A stretch of DNA of 46,503 nucleotides from Flavobacteriales bacterium (GCA_947488235.1 CANLAQ010000018.1:1-46503), one strand, 5' to 3'; positions 8,453-17,223 are shown, numbered from the stretch's first letter. Numbers and translations: made by a program. Notes: a model not told the origin generated them from the letters alone.

Positions 8453-9511
8453 TTAAGACTTTTTTCTTAGCTTTCTAGACCCTTTGAATTCATTCAAGTT
8501 ATATCTTACAAATACTTCCATGCCACCTTTAAAATTGGTAACGGTAGAAAGTCTAGAGATATTAATGTCATAGGCAAAACCAGCTGAAACTGTTCCCCAT
8601 TCAATCATAGCTTTTAAAATCATTGCATCTTTAAATCTTGTAAAAAGACCAAGGTACAATGAATTTGCTTTAACAAGGCCAGTAGTTCGTGACTCATTTT
8701 TCAAAAATTGCTTGTAATAGAATCCTGCCAAAATTTCATTGGAAGTCTTCTGACGGGAATAATAAATACCTGGTAAGAATGCTCCATTGGAAGAAGGTAA
8801 ACCAATATCGGCATTTGCGAAAACAGTATACCGAATAGGAAGGTGTTGTATGGAAGAATTATAAAAAGAATAGATAGGTCGATTCAGGTGGGTTGCAGAA
8901 ACACCAATATTAAAAACCTTATCTGCTTTTTCGGTCAGGAAGGCATTCTTTGTTCTATAAGAATAGAGCATACCGGCACCCATATCGAAATAAGAAAAAT
9001 TCTGATTATAGAAAGACTCACCGCTTGCTAACAATGGATTGTATGCCATGCCATCATATTGTGTTCCCCATTGCCCTGCATTTGGATTGGCTGAGCAAGT
9101 TCCAAAACCAGAGGAAAGGCCTACTCCCAATCGGCTTTTTTTATTTAACATCAATTGATAGGCTAAACTTATATTTACCATAGTTTGAGTGAAATTTCCA
9201 TCACCCATTTTATCATTATAAAAATTTAAACCACCACCAAAAGAACCTTTACTATTCTTAATTCCTTCTGTGAAACGACCATCAATAGATGCGGCCATAG
9301 TTTGATAAGGAGTAGTAAAACTTCCGTATTGAGATCTAAAATTAGTGATACCTTGAAAGGAGGAATTAGCACCGGCCAAGGCAGGATTTAGGGTTAGTGG
9401 AGAAAACTCAGCTTGAGAAAAATGTACATCCTGTGCTTTTGAATTACCTCCTAAAAGACAAAACAATAAAAACAGAAAGCAAACTAAAGAAAATTTATTC
9501 GTCTTATTCAT
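8453..9511 (-). CDS. PorP/SprF-family type IX secretion membrane protein
   Basis: A 352-residue outer-membrane beta-barrel protein with a signal peptide ending SKAQ (about residues 1-26). The sequence after the cleavage site, DVHFSQAEFSPLTLNPALAG, is the N-terminal signature of the PorP/SprF family, and the rest is a regular series of beta-strands. In Flavobacterium johnsoniae, SprF-type proteins are needed for secretion and surface attachment of particular type B cargo proteins encoded next to them. That fits the context exactly: its start codon directly follows the stop codon of the type B cargo gene with no spacer, so the two are probably translated together. It is likely the dedicated partner of that adhesin. 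Confidence 0.92.
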   Translation of the reverse strand: MNKTNKFSLVCFLFLLFCLLGGNSKAQDVHFSQAEFSPLTLNPALAGANSSFQGITNFRSQYGSFTTPYQTMAASIDGRFTEGIKNSKGSFGGGLNFYNDKMGDGNFTQTMVNISLAYQLMLNKKSRLGVGLSSGFGTCSANPNAGQWGTQYDGMAYNPLLASGESFYNQNFSYFDMGAGMLYSYRTKNAFLTEKADKVFNIGVSATHLNRPIYSFYNSSIQHLPIRYTVFANADIGLPSSNGAFLPGIYYSRQKTSNEILAGFYYKQFLKNESRTTGLVKANSLYLGLFTRFKDAMILKAMIEWGTVSAGFAYDINISRLSTVTNFKGGMEVFVRYNLNEFKGSRKLRKKS

Positions 9512-11842
9512 TTATCTAACTAAAGTTGAGCTACCACTCTTATTAATAATCTTATCCTCATAAGTCAAAACGCTTAATTTATAAACGAAATTACCATTCG
9601 GTAAAGGTTTCCCTTTGAAGTTTCCATCCCATCCATTATCCACTTCAGAGGATTGAAAAACTTTTTCTCCCCATCTATCATAAATAGCAAATTCAATTTT
9701 CTTGATACATTCTGCTCTACAAAAAACCTTTAATGTATTGTTACTTTCTGGACCAACTCCATTAGGAGAGAACATGGTGGGAACATACAAATCGCCACAC
9801 AAAAGTTTAACTTCTACAAAAATTGAATCTATACCAATACAACCATTAGCATCAACCGTAGTGACATAATAAGTGGTTGAAGAGTCCGGACTTGCTATAG
9901 GATTGTCACAAGTCAAGCAACTCAAACCAGCTGCAGGTGACCAAGTATAATTGACACCACCAGTAACCAATAAATTCACTGAAAATGTAGGATTAACGAC
10001 TGTTATTGCTGGGGTTGCATCCAAAATAATTGAATCAACTATACCAATAGTATAATTTAGTGTGTCAGCACACAAATTTCCATCTGTAACGATAACTTGA
10101 TAAGAACCGATGTTAAGATCGCCTATACTGTCTAAACCACTAGTAAGAGGTGACCAAGAATAAACATAAGGAAGTGTTCCTCCTGAAGCTTGTGTGGATA
10201 TTGTCCCTAAGGCACCTGTAGCACAATTTACAGGAGTTGCATTGCCTGAAAAAAGTAATGGTGTTGGTTCAATAATTGTAAAACTTTGAATAACAATACA
10301 ATTGGCGGCATCAGCTACAATAACATTGTAAGTACCAATCGGTAAATTACTAAGGGTGTCATTTGTCCCGCCAATTGGCGTCCAATTATAGGAGAAAGGA
10401 GCTGTACCACCACTCAAAACAGAAACGATTGCTTCACCATCATTAAATCCAGTACATGAAATATTGGAGACATTTAATGAAATTACAGGTGGAACAGGTG
10501 AAGGATTTAATGTATAGGTTGTAGAACTTAAAGAAATGCAGTTAGAGGTACTACTCATTACTGTAATCGTGTAAGTATTACCTAAAACATTATTAAAAAC
10601 AGGACTGGCTTGAAAATTCGTTCCATTAATACTGTAAGAAAAAGTTGGTCCTGTTGGATAAGATACTGTTAGTGATCCAATAGGCACTGCACAAGTAGGT
10701 TGAGTAACAGTCGCTACAGGTGTTGGTGGTGCTGATGGTGGAGCTATTAGGGTTACAGTTGCTGTGGAAGCGGATGTACAAAATTGATCATTCGTCACAG
10801 TAAATGTATAAGATCCAGGTAACAATCCATTAAACAAGACTGTAGGACCAGTACTTGAAAAGGTAAGACTTCCCGGACTACCATTAACAGTCCAATTACC
10901 TGCAGGAAGATTTGCTAAATTAACTGAGCCAATTGGATTCAAACAAGTTGGTTGTGTTACCACTCCAACAGTAGGTGCCGCCGGAATTGTTGGCGCTACA
11001 ATTGTCGCTGATAATGAAGCTGCTGATACACATCCATTTTGATTAGGCGTTACGGTGAAAGTATAAGTACCGACTGGAAGGAAAGTAAATACAAAAGTTG
11101 GACCAGAGGAAGGTAGTGTAATGGTTGATCCGCCACCAGATGGTGTTGCCACTACAGTATAAGTGTATAATGGCGGTAATCCTGACAGTGCAACATCACC
11201 AGTTGGAATCAAACAAGTAGGTTGAGTAATGGTGCCTATTATGGGCGCACTTGGGGGAGTCGGAATCGCATTCATAGTCACGGATGCCGAAGCTCCAGAT
11301 ACGCAACCTGTTAATGTATTAGTTACTTCAAAAGAAGTAGTTGAATTTGCTGGGACACCATTTAATATTCCATGTAAACCTGTTCCAGAAACGCTAAGTC
11401 CTGCTGGAACTGAAGAAATTGACCAACTGCCTGCAGAGGGAAGCGTAAAATAAACAATACCTCCTCCATTGATACAGGTAGGATGCGTTATGGAATCAAT
11501 TATAGGAGTACTGGGATTACTTGGTATAGCATTTATACTTACAATGATTTGAGCAAGACAACCATTAACATCACTATAATCAATAGTATAGGTTTGACTT
11601 GGCGCTAATCCTGAAATAGTGTATGTTACGGTATTTCCGGTATAAACTGCACCACCAGGATTCACTGTTAGGGTCCAATTGTTAAGCGTTAAACCAGATA
11701 AGGCAATAGTTCCTGTTGGATTGGTACAGGTAGGATGTGTAATTGTTGCTGTAAGAACTACTGGATTCGTACAAATTGAGAATGTATTATAAGATACAAA
11801 AGCTAAAATAAAAAGAATTCCAAATCGTAATTTCAAAAGCAT
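9512..11842 (-). CDS. T9SS type B cargo adhesin with repeat modules
   Basis: A 776-residue secreted protein with a signal peptide (about residues 1-23). It has five modules, each starting with a PTC motif (residues 37, 121, 208, 298 and 382; spacing 84, 87, 90 and 84) and each holding a second cysteine some 50-60 residues later, so one disulfide per module is plausible. Two SprB-type repeats follow (about 455-525 and 530-600, pattern SGGTAPFSYNWTP ... LPIGTYNVIV), then a further beta-sandwich. Residues 682-776 are the type B sorting domain: YVPTMFSPNGVGPESN, YDRWGEKVF, and WDGNFKGKPLPNGNFVYKL. Such proteins are exported by the T9SS and held on the surface, often acting in adhesion or gliding. 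The PorP/SprF gene is directly downstream. Confidence 0.92.
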   Translation of the reverse strand: MLLKLRFGILFILAFVSYNTFSICTNPVVLTATITHPTCTNPTGTIALSGLTLNNWTLTVNPGGAVYTGNTVTYTISGLAPSQTYTIDYSDVNGCLAQIIVSINAIPSNPSTPIIDSITHPTCINGGGIVYFTLPSAGSWSISSVPAGLSVSGTGLHGILNGVPANSTTSFEVTNTLTGCVSGASASVTMNAIPTPPSAPIIGTITQPTCLIPTGDVALSGLPPLYTYTVVATPSGGGSTITLPSSGPTFVFTFLPVGTYTFTVTPNQNGCVSAASLSATIVAPTIPAAPTVGVVTQPTCLNPIGSVNLANLPAGNWTVNGSPGSLTFSSTGPTVLFNGLLPGSYTFTVTNDQFCTSASTATVTLIAPPSAPPTPVATVTQPTCAVPIGSLTVSYPTGPTFSYSINGTNFQASPVFNNVLGNTYTITVMSSTSNCISLSSTTYTLNPSPVPPVISLNVSNISCTGFNDGEAIVSVLSGGTAPFSYNWTPIGGTNDTLSNLPIGTYNVIVADAANCIVIQSFTIIEPTPLLFSGNATPVNCATGALGTISTQASGGTLPYVYSWSPLTSGLDSIGDLNIGSYQVIVTDGNLCADTLNYTIGIVDSIILDATPAITVVNPTFSVNLLVTGGVNYTWSPAAGLSCLTCDNPIASPDSSTTYYVTTVDANGCIGIDSIFVEVKLLCGDLYVPTMFSPNGVGPESNNTLKVFCRAECIKKIEFAIYDRWGEKVFQSSEVDNGWDGNFKGKPLPNGNFVYKLSVLTYEDKIINKSGSSTLVR

Positions 11843-12012
11843 AAATTTAATCTCATCTAAATACTGACAAACGAATAGTAAAGTTACATTTTTATTTTAA
11901 AAAAGTAAAGTCTAAGTTATGTTATTGTTGACGAAATAATAAAAAACTAGTTGCTATTCAAAATAAAAACTTTGTAAGAAGATTCAAATTAATTATCAAT
12001 CTTTGCATTACA

Positions 12013-12744
12013 ATGACCAAACGCTACTTTATCGAAATTGCATATAATGGAACTAAATTTCATGGTTGGCAAGTACAACCTGGATCTATTTCCATTCAGT
12101 CTTCCGTAGAGGATGTCTTAACGCAACTTAATAGTCAAGAGAAAATTTCTGTGGTGGGTTGCGGCAGAACGGATGCAGGGGTTCATGCGAATTCTTATTT
12201 TTTCCATGTTGATTTACCCTTCTTGTGCGATGATCTATTGATCTCTAAAATGAATAAAATGCTGCCAAATGATATTGTAGCCATTGGATTTGAAGAAGTA
12301 TCTCCTGAAAAGCACGCAAGATTTGACGCAAAATGGAGGACTTACCGTTATTTTATTCACACTAATAAAGATCCATTTAAATCTGAGTTGAGTTGGTTTG
12401 TTAGTCGACCCTTAAACATTGAATTAATGAATGAAGCCGCTAGTTTACTTATTGGAAAACAAGATTTTGCTTCTTTTGCCAAATTACATTCAGATGTCAA
12501 AAACACTATATGTGAAATTACGCATGCGCAATGGGAAGTAAAAAATGACACCTTAGTTTTTGAAATTTGCGCCAATAGATTTTTGAGAAACATGGTTCGA
12601 GCAATTGTTGGGACTCTTTTAGAAGTTGGTCAAAATAAAATGAGTGCCAGTGAATTTAAAAAAGTAATTGCACAACAAGACCGTCAAGCTGCAGCGCTAT
12701 CCGTTCCTGCTCACGGTTTGTTCTTATGGAAAATTGTCTACTAA
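12013..12744 (+). CDS. truA: tRNA pseudouridine synthase A
   Basis: TruA converts uridines at positions 38-40 of tRNA anticodon stems to pseudouridine. The 243-residue protein has the expected N-terminus (YFIEIAYNGTKFHGWQ), the catalytic aspartate D54 in GCGRTDAGVHA, and the C-terminal RFLRNMVRAIVGTLLEVG motif. Length is normal for the family. The ATG at 12013 is the natural start; a near match to the -7 box (AATCTTTG, 11998-12005) precedes it. Its stop overlaps the ATG of the next gene by one base (TAATG), so the two are probably translated together. Confidence 0.97.
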   Translation: MTKRYFIEIAYNGTKFHGWQVQPGSISIQSSVEDVLTQLNSQEKISVVGCGRTDAGVHANSYFFHVDLPFLCDDLLISKMNKMLPNDIVAIGFEEVSPEKHARFDAKWRTYRYFIHTNKDPFKSELSWFVSRPLNIELMNEAASLLIGKQDFASFAKLHSDVKNTICEITHAQWEVKNDTLVFEICANRFLRNMVRAIVGTLLEVGQNKMSASEFKKVIAQQDRQAAALSVPAHGLFLWKIVY

Positions 12745-13307
12745 TGAAGGGAAAGGCCTTACTTCTATTTTGTGCTTTATATTCATACGCTCATCTAAGA
12801 TATCATGTTGGAAAAGCAATTCCATTAAGTGAATGGATGTTCGTACTCAATAAATCTATTGCTTGGACAGGCGGCATTTTATTAGGCTTAAGTTTATTCA
12901 AATATGAAGGGGAAAATATTCGTAAGTCATTAGGTAGCATAGGGTATTTGTTCGCAAGCCTTCACATTTTCCTCGACCTCATTTTAATGAGCCCGGAACA
13001 TTATCCTTCTTTTTATAGTTTCGGTCAACTCAACGAACACGCTTGGATCAGTATAACATTAGGTGTAACTAGCTTTATTTGCTTCACTACCGCTTGCCTT
13101 GGAAGTATTTCAAAAAATTATAAATACCTGCTGCGCTTTGGTAGAATTGGCATACTAATAAGTCTTTTACATGTCACCATGATTGGTAAAAAGGGGTGGT
13201 TTACGCCAAATTCATGGCCGTTTTATATGCCCCCAATTACCTTACTTTTTGTCCTGGCGATATTATGTTTTCTTTTCTTAGACCTCAGGAAGAGACTAAA
13301 AAGATAA
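12744..13307 (+). CDS. Ferric-reductase-like (MsrQ/YedZ-type) membrane protein
   Basis: A 187-residue protein with about six hydrophobic segments. Histidines sit inside or at the edge of predicted helices in YSYAHLRYH, GYLFASLHIFLDL and GRIGILISLLHVT; the last two are placed as in the haem-binding ferric reductase-like transmembrane domain (FRD) found in MsrQ/YedZ. A charged C-terminal tail ends the protein. MsrQ donates electrons to the periplasmic methionine sulfoxide reductase MsrP, but no msrP gene is present in the window, so the electron acceptor is unknown. I chose the ATG at 12744 (TAATG junction with truA) over the ATG at 12726, because it gives a shorter, more signal-like start. Homology is inferred from pattern, not from close sequence identity. 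Confidence 0.6.
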   Translation: MKGKALLLFCALYSYAHLRYHVGKAIPLSEWMFVLNKSIAWTGGILLGLSLFKYEGENIRKSLGSIGYLFASLHIFLDLILMSPEHYPSFYSFGQLNEHAWISITLGVTSFICFTTACLGSISKNYKYLLRFGRIGILISLLHVTMIGKKGWFTPNSWPFYMPPITLLFVLAILCFLFLDLRKRLKR

Positions 13308-13312
13308 GAACA

Positions 13313-14014
13313 CTATTGTTGTGCGTTATAATTGCGCAGCAATTCAAAATAACCTTTAGACTCCACTACAATAGCTCCACCTAAAGTATCTCCATATTTT
13401 GCAGGCAAACCTCCTGTGAACACCATCATTTTACTTATGGAGCAACTAGGTACATTAAAAACTTCATTGGATTTGATACCGTCAAGAATATAAATCATGT
13501 CCCCTTTTCTTGCCCCTCTGAACATTAACTGACCATCATCATCCATCCGAATATCAGTGGACATAGAAATAGCAAGTGACTTTATATCAAATTTATTGGT
13601 ACTTCTTTTGATATCATTTGCGGTAAGTTCTTTAACAGGTAAATCACCGAAAACTAGTTTCACATTAGGATTGATTTTAATATCCTTAAATACCTTAACA
13701 TGGGGTTCAAATTGAATATTTCCGAGATTACAATAGGCTTCCATAGGCACATCAGCTACAATGTTATTCATGGTGTCCTTCATGTAAATAATATAAAGCG
13801 TGTATTTTCCGGAAGGAATTGCTGGAATTCGAAACCTACCATCTGGATCAGAGAGGGCTTGATATTTTCTACCATTGTCCTCAACAACTGCACGCGCGTT
13901 AAATATTTTTTCACCTGAATTCGCGTCAACGACTGTTCCAACAATATCACCCGTTACAGTTTGTCCGAAAACTGCATTTGCGGAAAGGCATAATAAAAAT
14001 AAGATCTTTTTCAT
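13313..14014 (-). CDS. Exported regulatory-domain plus TonB-plug protein, no barrel
   Basis: A 233-residue exported protein (signal peptide about residues 1-17, ending VFGQ). Residues 22-100 form a carboxypeptidase-regulatory-like beta-sandwich (GDIVGTVVDANSGEKIFNARAVV). Residues 120-225 resemble the plug domain of TonB-dependent receptors: the LTANDIKRSTNKF segment, FRGARKGDMIYILDGIK and a GGLPAKYGDTLGGAIVVESKG end, which is the usual end of a plug. The outer-membrane barrel that normally follows is missing, and the stop codon is only 5 bp from the convergent neighbour. It could be a truncated receptor, or a free-standing plug protein that binds a partner in the periplasm. The reading frame itself is intact. 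Confidence 0.75.
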   Translation of the reverse strand: MKKILFLLCLSANAVFGQTVTGDIVGTVVDANSGEKIFNARAVVEDNGRKYQALSDPDGRFRIPAIPSGKYTLYIIYMKDTMNNIVADVPMEAYCNLGNIQFEPHVKVFKDIKINPNVKLVFGDLPVKELTANDIKRSTNKFDIKSLAISMSTDIRMDDDGQLMFRGARKGDMIYILDGIKSNEVFNVPSCSISKMMVFTGGLPAKYGDTLGGAIVVESKGYFELLRNYNAQQ

Positions 14015-14075
14015 GGCATAAATTTTAAAGGTTCAATGCTAAGATGCAATGCTTTAAATAATTCCATAAAAGTGC

Positions 14076-14957
14076 TTAAACAATAGCGGAAGAAACTGTC
14101 AATTCTCTATCGATTTTTTTAAATAATCCTTGCAATACTTTTCCGGGACCCACCTCAACAACTTCCGTTAAACCATCTCGCATCATGTTGTTCATAATTT
14201 GAGTCCATTTGACAGGCGCTGTTAATTGCAAGATCAAATTTTCTTTAATTAATTCAGGATCAGAAACTGCTTCCGCACTTACATTTTGATAAATAGGACA
14301 CATTGGAGTATTGAATATTGTTGCTTCAATGGCAGCTGCTAATTGCTCCCGTGCTGGCTCCATTAAAGGAGAATGAAATGCACCACCAACCTGAAGTATT
14401 AGTGCTCTTTTTGCACCTGCCTCCAATAGTTTTGCACAAGCAAGTTCAACCGCTTCAACACTTCCTGAAATTACCAATTGTCCCGGGCAATTATAATTTG
14501 CGGGCACTACTACACCAGAAATTCCAGCACAAACTTCCTCAACAACATGATCTTCTAAACCCAGAATTGCTGCCATTGTTGAAGGTGCTAATTCACAAGC
14601 CTTCTGCATAGCCAAGGCTCTTTTATGCACTAAAGAAAGTCCATCTTCAAAAGACAGAGTCTTATTGGCAACTAGAGCTGAGAATTCACCTAGTGAATGT
14701 CCAGCGACACTTTCAGGCTTGAAGTCATTCCCTAGGCATGCTGCTAGAATGGTAGAATGAATAAAAATTGCAGGTTGGGTAACATTGGTTTGCTTTAGTT
14801 CCTCTTCGGAACCTTCAAACATAACTTTTTGAATGTCAAAACCTAAAATTTCATTGGCTTTTGAAAATAATTGTTTTGCTAGATCAGAACTATCATATAG
14901 TTCTTTTCCCATTCCTGTAAATTGCGCTCCTTGACCTGGAAATACATATGCTTTCAT
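14076..14957 (-). CDS. fabD: Malonyl-CoA:ACP transacylase
   Basis: FabD loads malonyl groups onto acyl carrier protein at the start of fatty acid synthesis. The 293-residue protein shows PGQGAQFTGMG at the N-terminus, the nucleophile S88 in GHSLGE, H195 in GGAFHSPLM, and the conserved PIYQNVSA and VEVGPGKVLQGL segments. The length is normal. It is not next to other fab genes here, which is common in Bacteroidota. It is followed 62 bp later by the plug-protein gene and preceded by the MORN-like gene with a 15 bp gap, so it may share a transcript with the latter. Confidence 0.97.
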   Translation of the reverse strand: MKAYVFPGQGAQFTGMGKELYDSSDLAKQLFSKANEILGFDIQKVMFEGSEEELKQTNVTQPAIFIHSTILAACLGNDFKPESVAGHSLGEFSALVANKTLSFEDGLSLVHKRALAMQKACELAPSTMAAILGLEDHVVEEVCAGISGVVVPANYNCPGQLVISGSVEAVELACAKLLEAGAKRALILQVGGAFHSPLMEPAREQLAAAIEATIFNTPMCPIYQNVSAEAVSDPELIKENLILQLTAPVKWTQIMNNMMRDGLTEVVEVGPGKVLQGLFKKIDRELTVSSAIV

Positions 14958-14972
14958 ACTTATTATTTTGAT

Positions 14973-15788
14973 TTATAATTGACTATACGAGTGGAATTTT
15001 CCACCTTTAAAAACTTTAACTTTTTTCAGAATTCCATTTTTATCATAAACATAGACCTTACCATCATATAATCTACCTTCTTTAAAATCACCATCTTGCC
15101 AAATTTCATCGTTAGAATTGTAAATTTTATTGTATCCGAATGGAATAAAACGAACCCCTTTGGTAATAGGATTAGTGATTTTTGGTGGGTATTCATCCTC
15201 GAAAACAGGATTGATGTTAGCGGTTGGTTTGTCAATAATTTTTATTACCTCTATTTTTCCACCAACGATATTAAGCTGTTGCTTAATTGATCCATTAGGG
15301 TAATAGCTTGTTAGTTTATCTGCTAATTTGCCATTGATTTTAGTGTATTCAATTTCAAGTTGACCATTGGGATAATAATATTTTATTACGCCCATTTCTT
15401 CTCCTGAAACATTAAATTGACCTCGATACGCCAATTGACCATTTTTATGATAGCGTGTCAACTCACCTTGATATTTGTTGTTTTCAAATAAACCTTGTTC
15501 TCTAATTACTCCATTACTATAATAACGAGAATAGGAACCTTGAGGTCTGTTATTTTTGTATGTGCCTTTGAGTTTTACAGACTTTCCATCTGCATGATAT
15601 TTTATCCAAACACCTTCTTTTCTGCCATGCGAATACTGACCCTCTTCTGTTTTCGCATTGTTTTTACTCTTATTCACATAAATCCATTTGCCGTCTTTTT
15701 TTCCTTGCTCATCTCGTTGATTCTGCGCAAAAACAAAAGCGCAATTTCCAAGAAAAAGAAATAAAAATAAACAGCAGAAATGCCTCAT
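14973..15788 (-). CDS. Exported MORN/YwqK-like repeat protein
   Basis: A 271-residue exported protein. It contains about seven MORN_2-type beta-hairpin repeats, seen as repeating G-x-W-I-K-Y-H-A-D-G, YYSNGVIREQGLF, YHKNGQLAYRG, YYPNGQLEIEY and YYPNGSIKQQ units. Database entries often label such proteins as YwqK family antitoxins, but there is no toxin gene beside it and an exported Bacteroidota protein of this type is unlikely to act that way. The reading frame extends upstream to 15908 through a TTG/ATG-poor region; I chose the ATG at 15788 because it begins a clear signal peptide (MRHFCCLFLFLFLGNCAFVF, ending AQ). Role unknown. Confidence 0.8.
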   Translation of the reverse strand: MRHFCCLFLFLFLGNCAFVFAQNQRDEQGKKDGKWIYVNKSKNNAKTEEGQYSHGRKEGVWIKYHADGKSVKLKGTYKNNRPQGSYSRYYSNGVIREQGLFENNKYQGELTRYHKNGQLAYRGQFNVSGEEMGVIKYYYPNGQLEIEYTKINGKLADKLTSYYPNGSIKQQLNIVGGKIEVIKIIDKPTANINPVFEDEYPPKITNPITKGVRFIPFGYNKIYNSNDEIWQDGDFKEGRLYDGKVYVYDKNGILKKVKVFKGGKFHSYSQL

Positions 15789-15861
15789 TTTTCGATAGTT
15801 ATTAGAAAGTAAAATTACATTTTTTTGACGAGTGATAAATTCAATTGTGGATAATTTATAA

Positions 15862-15882
15862 CAAAGGTATTGTTTACATTTG
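15862..15882. promoter_or_regulatory. Back-to-back candidate -7 boxes
   Basis: In the gap between the divergent MORN-like and flavin reductase genes, a minus-strand TACCTTTG (15862-15869) and a plus-strand TACATTTG (15875-15882) lie 5 bp apart. Both are exact matches to TAnnTTTG. They would give leaders of roughly 70 nt and 30 nt to the two genes. The -33 element is not clear for either. Confidence 0.45.
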
Positions 15883-15918
15883 CTTATTATAGGTAATTTT
15901 ATAGCCATAATACTTATT

Positions 15919-16815
15919 ATGCTATCCCTTGAACCAAAAGATTTAAGCGTCCCAAAACTTCATCAATATTTACTTGGAGCCATCGGTCCTAGACCAATAG
16001 CTTTTGCTGCTACAATCGATCAAGAAGGGAACGATAACTTAGCGCCATTTAGTTTTTTTAATGTCTTCAGTGCTAATCCACCGATATTAATATTCTCTCC
16101 TGCTAGATCAGGGCGAACCAATACCACTAAGGACACTTATAATAATGTAAAAATTTGTCCAGAGGTTGTGATCAATGTGGTTAACTTTTCAATAGTCGAG
16201 CAAATGAGTTTGGCGAGTTCACCCTACCCAAAAGGGATGAGTGAGTTTACCAAATCAGGACTTACACCATTGGATTCTGATTTAATTCGTCCAAAGCGGG
16301 TGCAGGAAGCCCCTGTTCAATTTGAATGTCGCGTTAATGAAGTAGTAGAATTAGGAAAGGATGGCGGTGCAGGAAATTTAATTATCTGCGAAGTGCTAAA
16401 GATTCATATTCACGAATCAATCCTGGATGAAAATCAAATGATTGATCAACATAAAATAGATTTAGTAGCAAGAATGGGTGGGAATTGGTATTGTCGCGCC
16501 AATGAAAACTCCATGTTTGAGCTCGAAAAACCTATAACTACTTGTGGCGTTGGATTTGATTTATTACCTCCTGACTTTATTTCAAGCAGTGTTTTGGACA
16601 ATAACAATTTAGCAAGATTAGCAGGTATCGAGGAAATTCCTGATGAAACTGCTGTAAATGAATATAAATTATTAGAATTAAGTGATTTATTTTTAACTTT
16701 AGGTGACGATCCTTCAGCATTAGAATTAGCACTGCATGAAAGAGCAAAAATACTTTTACAAACACATCAAATTAGTGAGGCATGGCTTACACTTTTATCA
16801 TTTAATAACGGATAA
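15919..16815 (+). CDS. Flavin reductase family protein
   Basis: A 298-residue cytoplasmic protein. The first 200 residues match the flavin reductase-like, FMN-binding split-barrel domain: PIAFAATIDQEGNDNLAPFSFFNVFSANPP, then a TKDTYNNVKICPEVVINVVN stretch and a PVQFECRVNEVVELG stretch. The C-terminal 90 residues are a helical extension (VGFDLLPPDF...) often seen in this Bacteroidota subgroup. Members bind FMN and reduce it or act as small oxidoreductases; the substrate here is unknown. An upstream TTG (15880) is in frame, but the ATG at 15919 gives the normal N-terminus and follows a -7 box. The DUF3127 gene follows after 12 bp and is probably on the same transcript. Confidence 0.9.
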   Translation: MLSLEPKDLSVPKLHQYLLGAIGPRPIAFAATIDQEGNDNLAPFSFFNVFSANPPILIFSPARSGRTNTTKDTYNNVKICPEVVINVVNFSIVEQMSLASSPYPKGMSEFTKSGLTPLDSDLIRPKRVQEAPVQFECRVNEVVELGKDGGAGNLIICEVLKIHIHESILDENQMIDQHKIDLVARMGGNWYCRANENSMFELEKPITTCGVGFDLLPPDFISSSVLDNNNLARLAGIEEIPDETAVNEYKLLELSDLFLTLGDDPSALELALHERAKILLQTHQISEAWLTLLSFNNG

Positions 16816-16827
16816 ATAAATACAATT

Positions 16828-17223
16828 ATGTTTAAATTAACAGGAAGCGTAAAGCTTATTCACGCAACCGCGCAAATCACAGAAAAGTTTTCAAAGAGAG
16901 AATTTGTTGTAACAGATACAACAAGTCAATATCCTCAAGACATCCTATTTCAAGCTACACAAGATAAATGTGGCCTTTTAGATCAATTTCAAGCGGGAGA
17001 TCAAGTAGAAGTATCTTTTAACTTAAGAGGTAGAGAATGGACGAGTCCGCAAGGAGAAGTAAAGCATTTCAATACAATTGAAGCTTGGAGAATTGAAAAA
17101 ATGAGTCAAGGTATGCCAAGCGGTGGACCATCAGCTATTTCTTTAGAAGCAAGTGATTTTCCAACTTCACCAAAATCAGCAGCATTAGAAAGCACTGAAG
17201 ATGGAGACGATCTTCCTTTTTAA
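16828..17223 (+). CDS. DUF3127 domain protein
   Basis: A 131-residue protein matching the DUF3127 family of Bacteroidota: an OB-fold-like N-terminal domain (residues 1-92, with FSKREFVVTD, ILFQATQDK, FNLRGREWTSPQG and FNTIEAWRIEK) and a short disordered acidic tail ending DGDDLPF. The acidic, Phe-ended tail resembles that of single-stranded DNA-binding proteins, where such a tip recruits partner proteins; this is an inference from shape and from the OB-like fold. It follows the flavin reductase gene by 12 bp. Its stop codon overlaps the stop codon of the convergent amidohydrolase gene in a shared TTAA. Confidence 0.85.
   Translation: MFKLTGSVKLIHATAQITEKFSKREFVVTDTTSQYPQDILFQATQDKCGLLDQFQAGDQVEVSFNLRGREWTSPQGEVKHFNTIEAWRIEKMSQGMPSGGPSAISLEASDFPTSPKSAALESTEDGDDLPF

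Noticed and set aside
11229..11453. 74-residue plus-strand reading frame inside the adhesin gene
   Set aside because: Antisense shadow of a repeat-rich coding region; no start context, and composition follows the real gene.
9512..11842. Regular DNA repeats that look CRISPR-like or like a tandem array
   Set aside because: They are in-frame repeats of the adhesin modules, 84-90 codons apart, with no short direct repeats and spacers.
14318..14611. 97-residue plus-strand frame rich in Leu, Gln and Pro
   Set aside because: Antisense shadow of fabD, a well conserved gene.
14973..15908. YwqK-family antitoxin label
   Set aside because: The MORN-type repeats fit that database label, but the protein has a signal peptide and no toxin gene is beside it.
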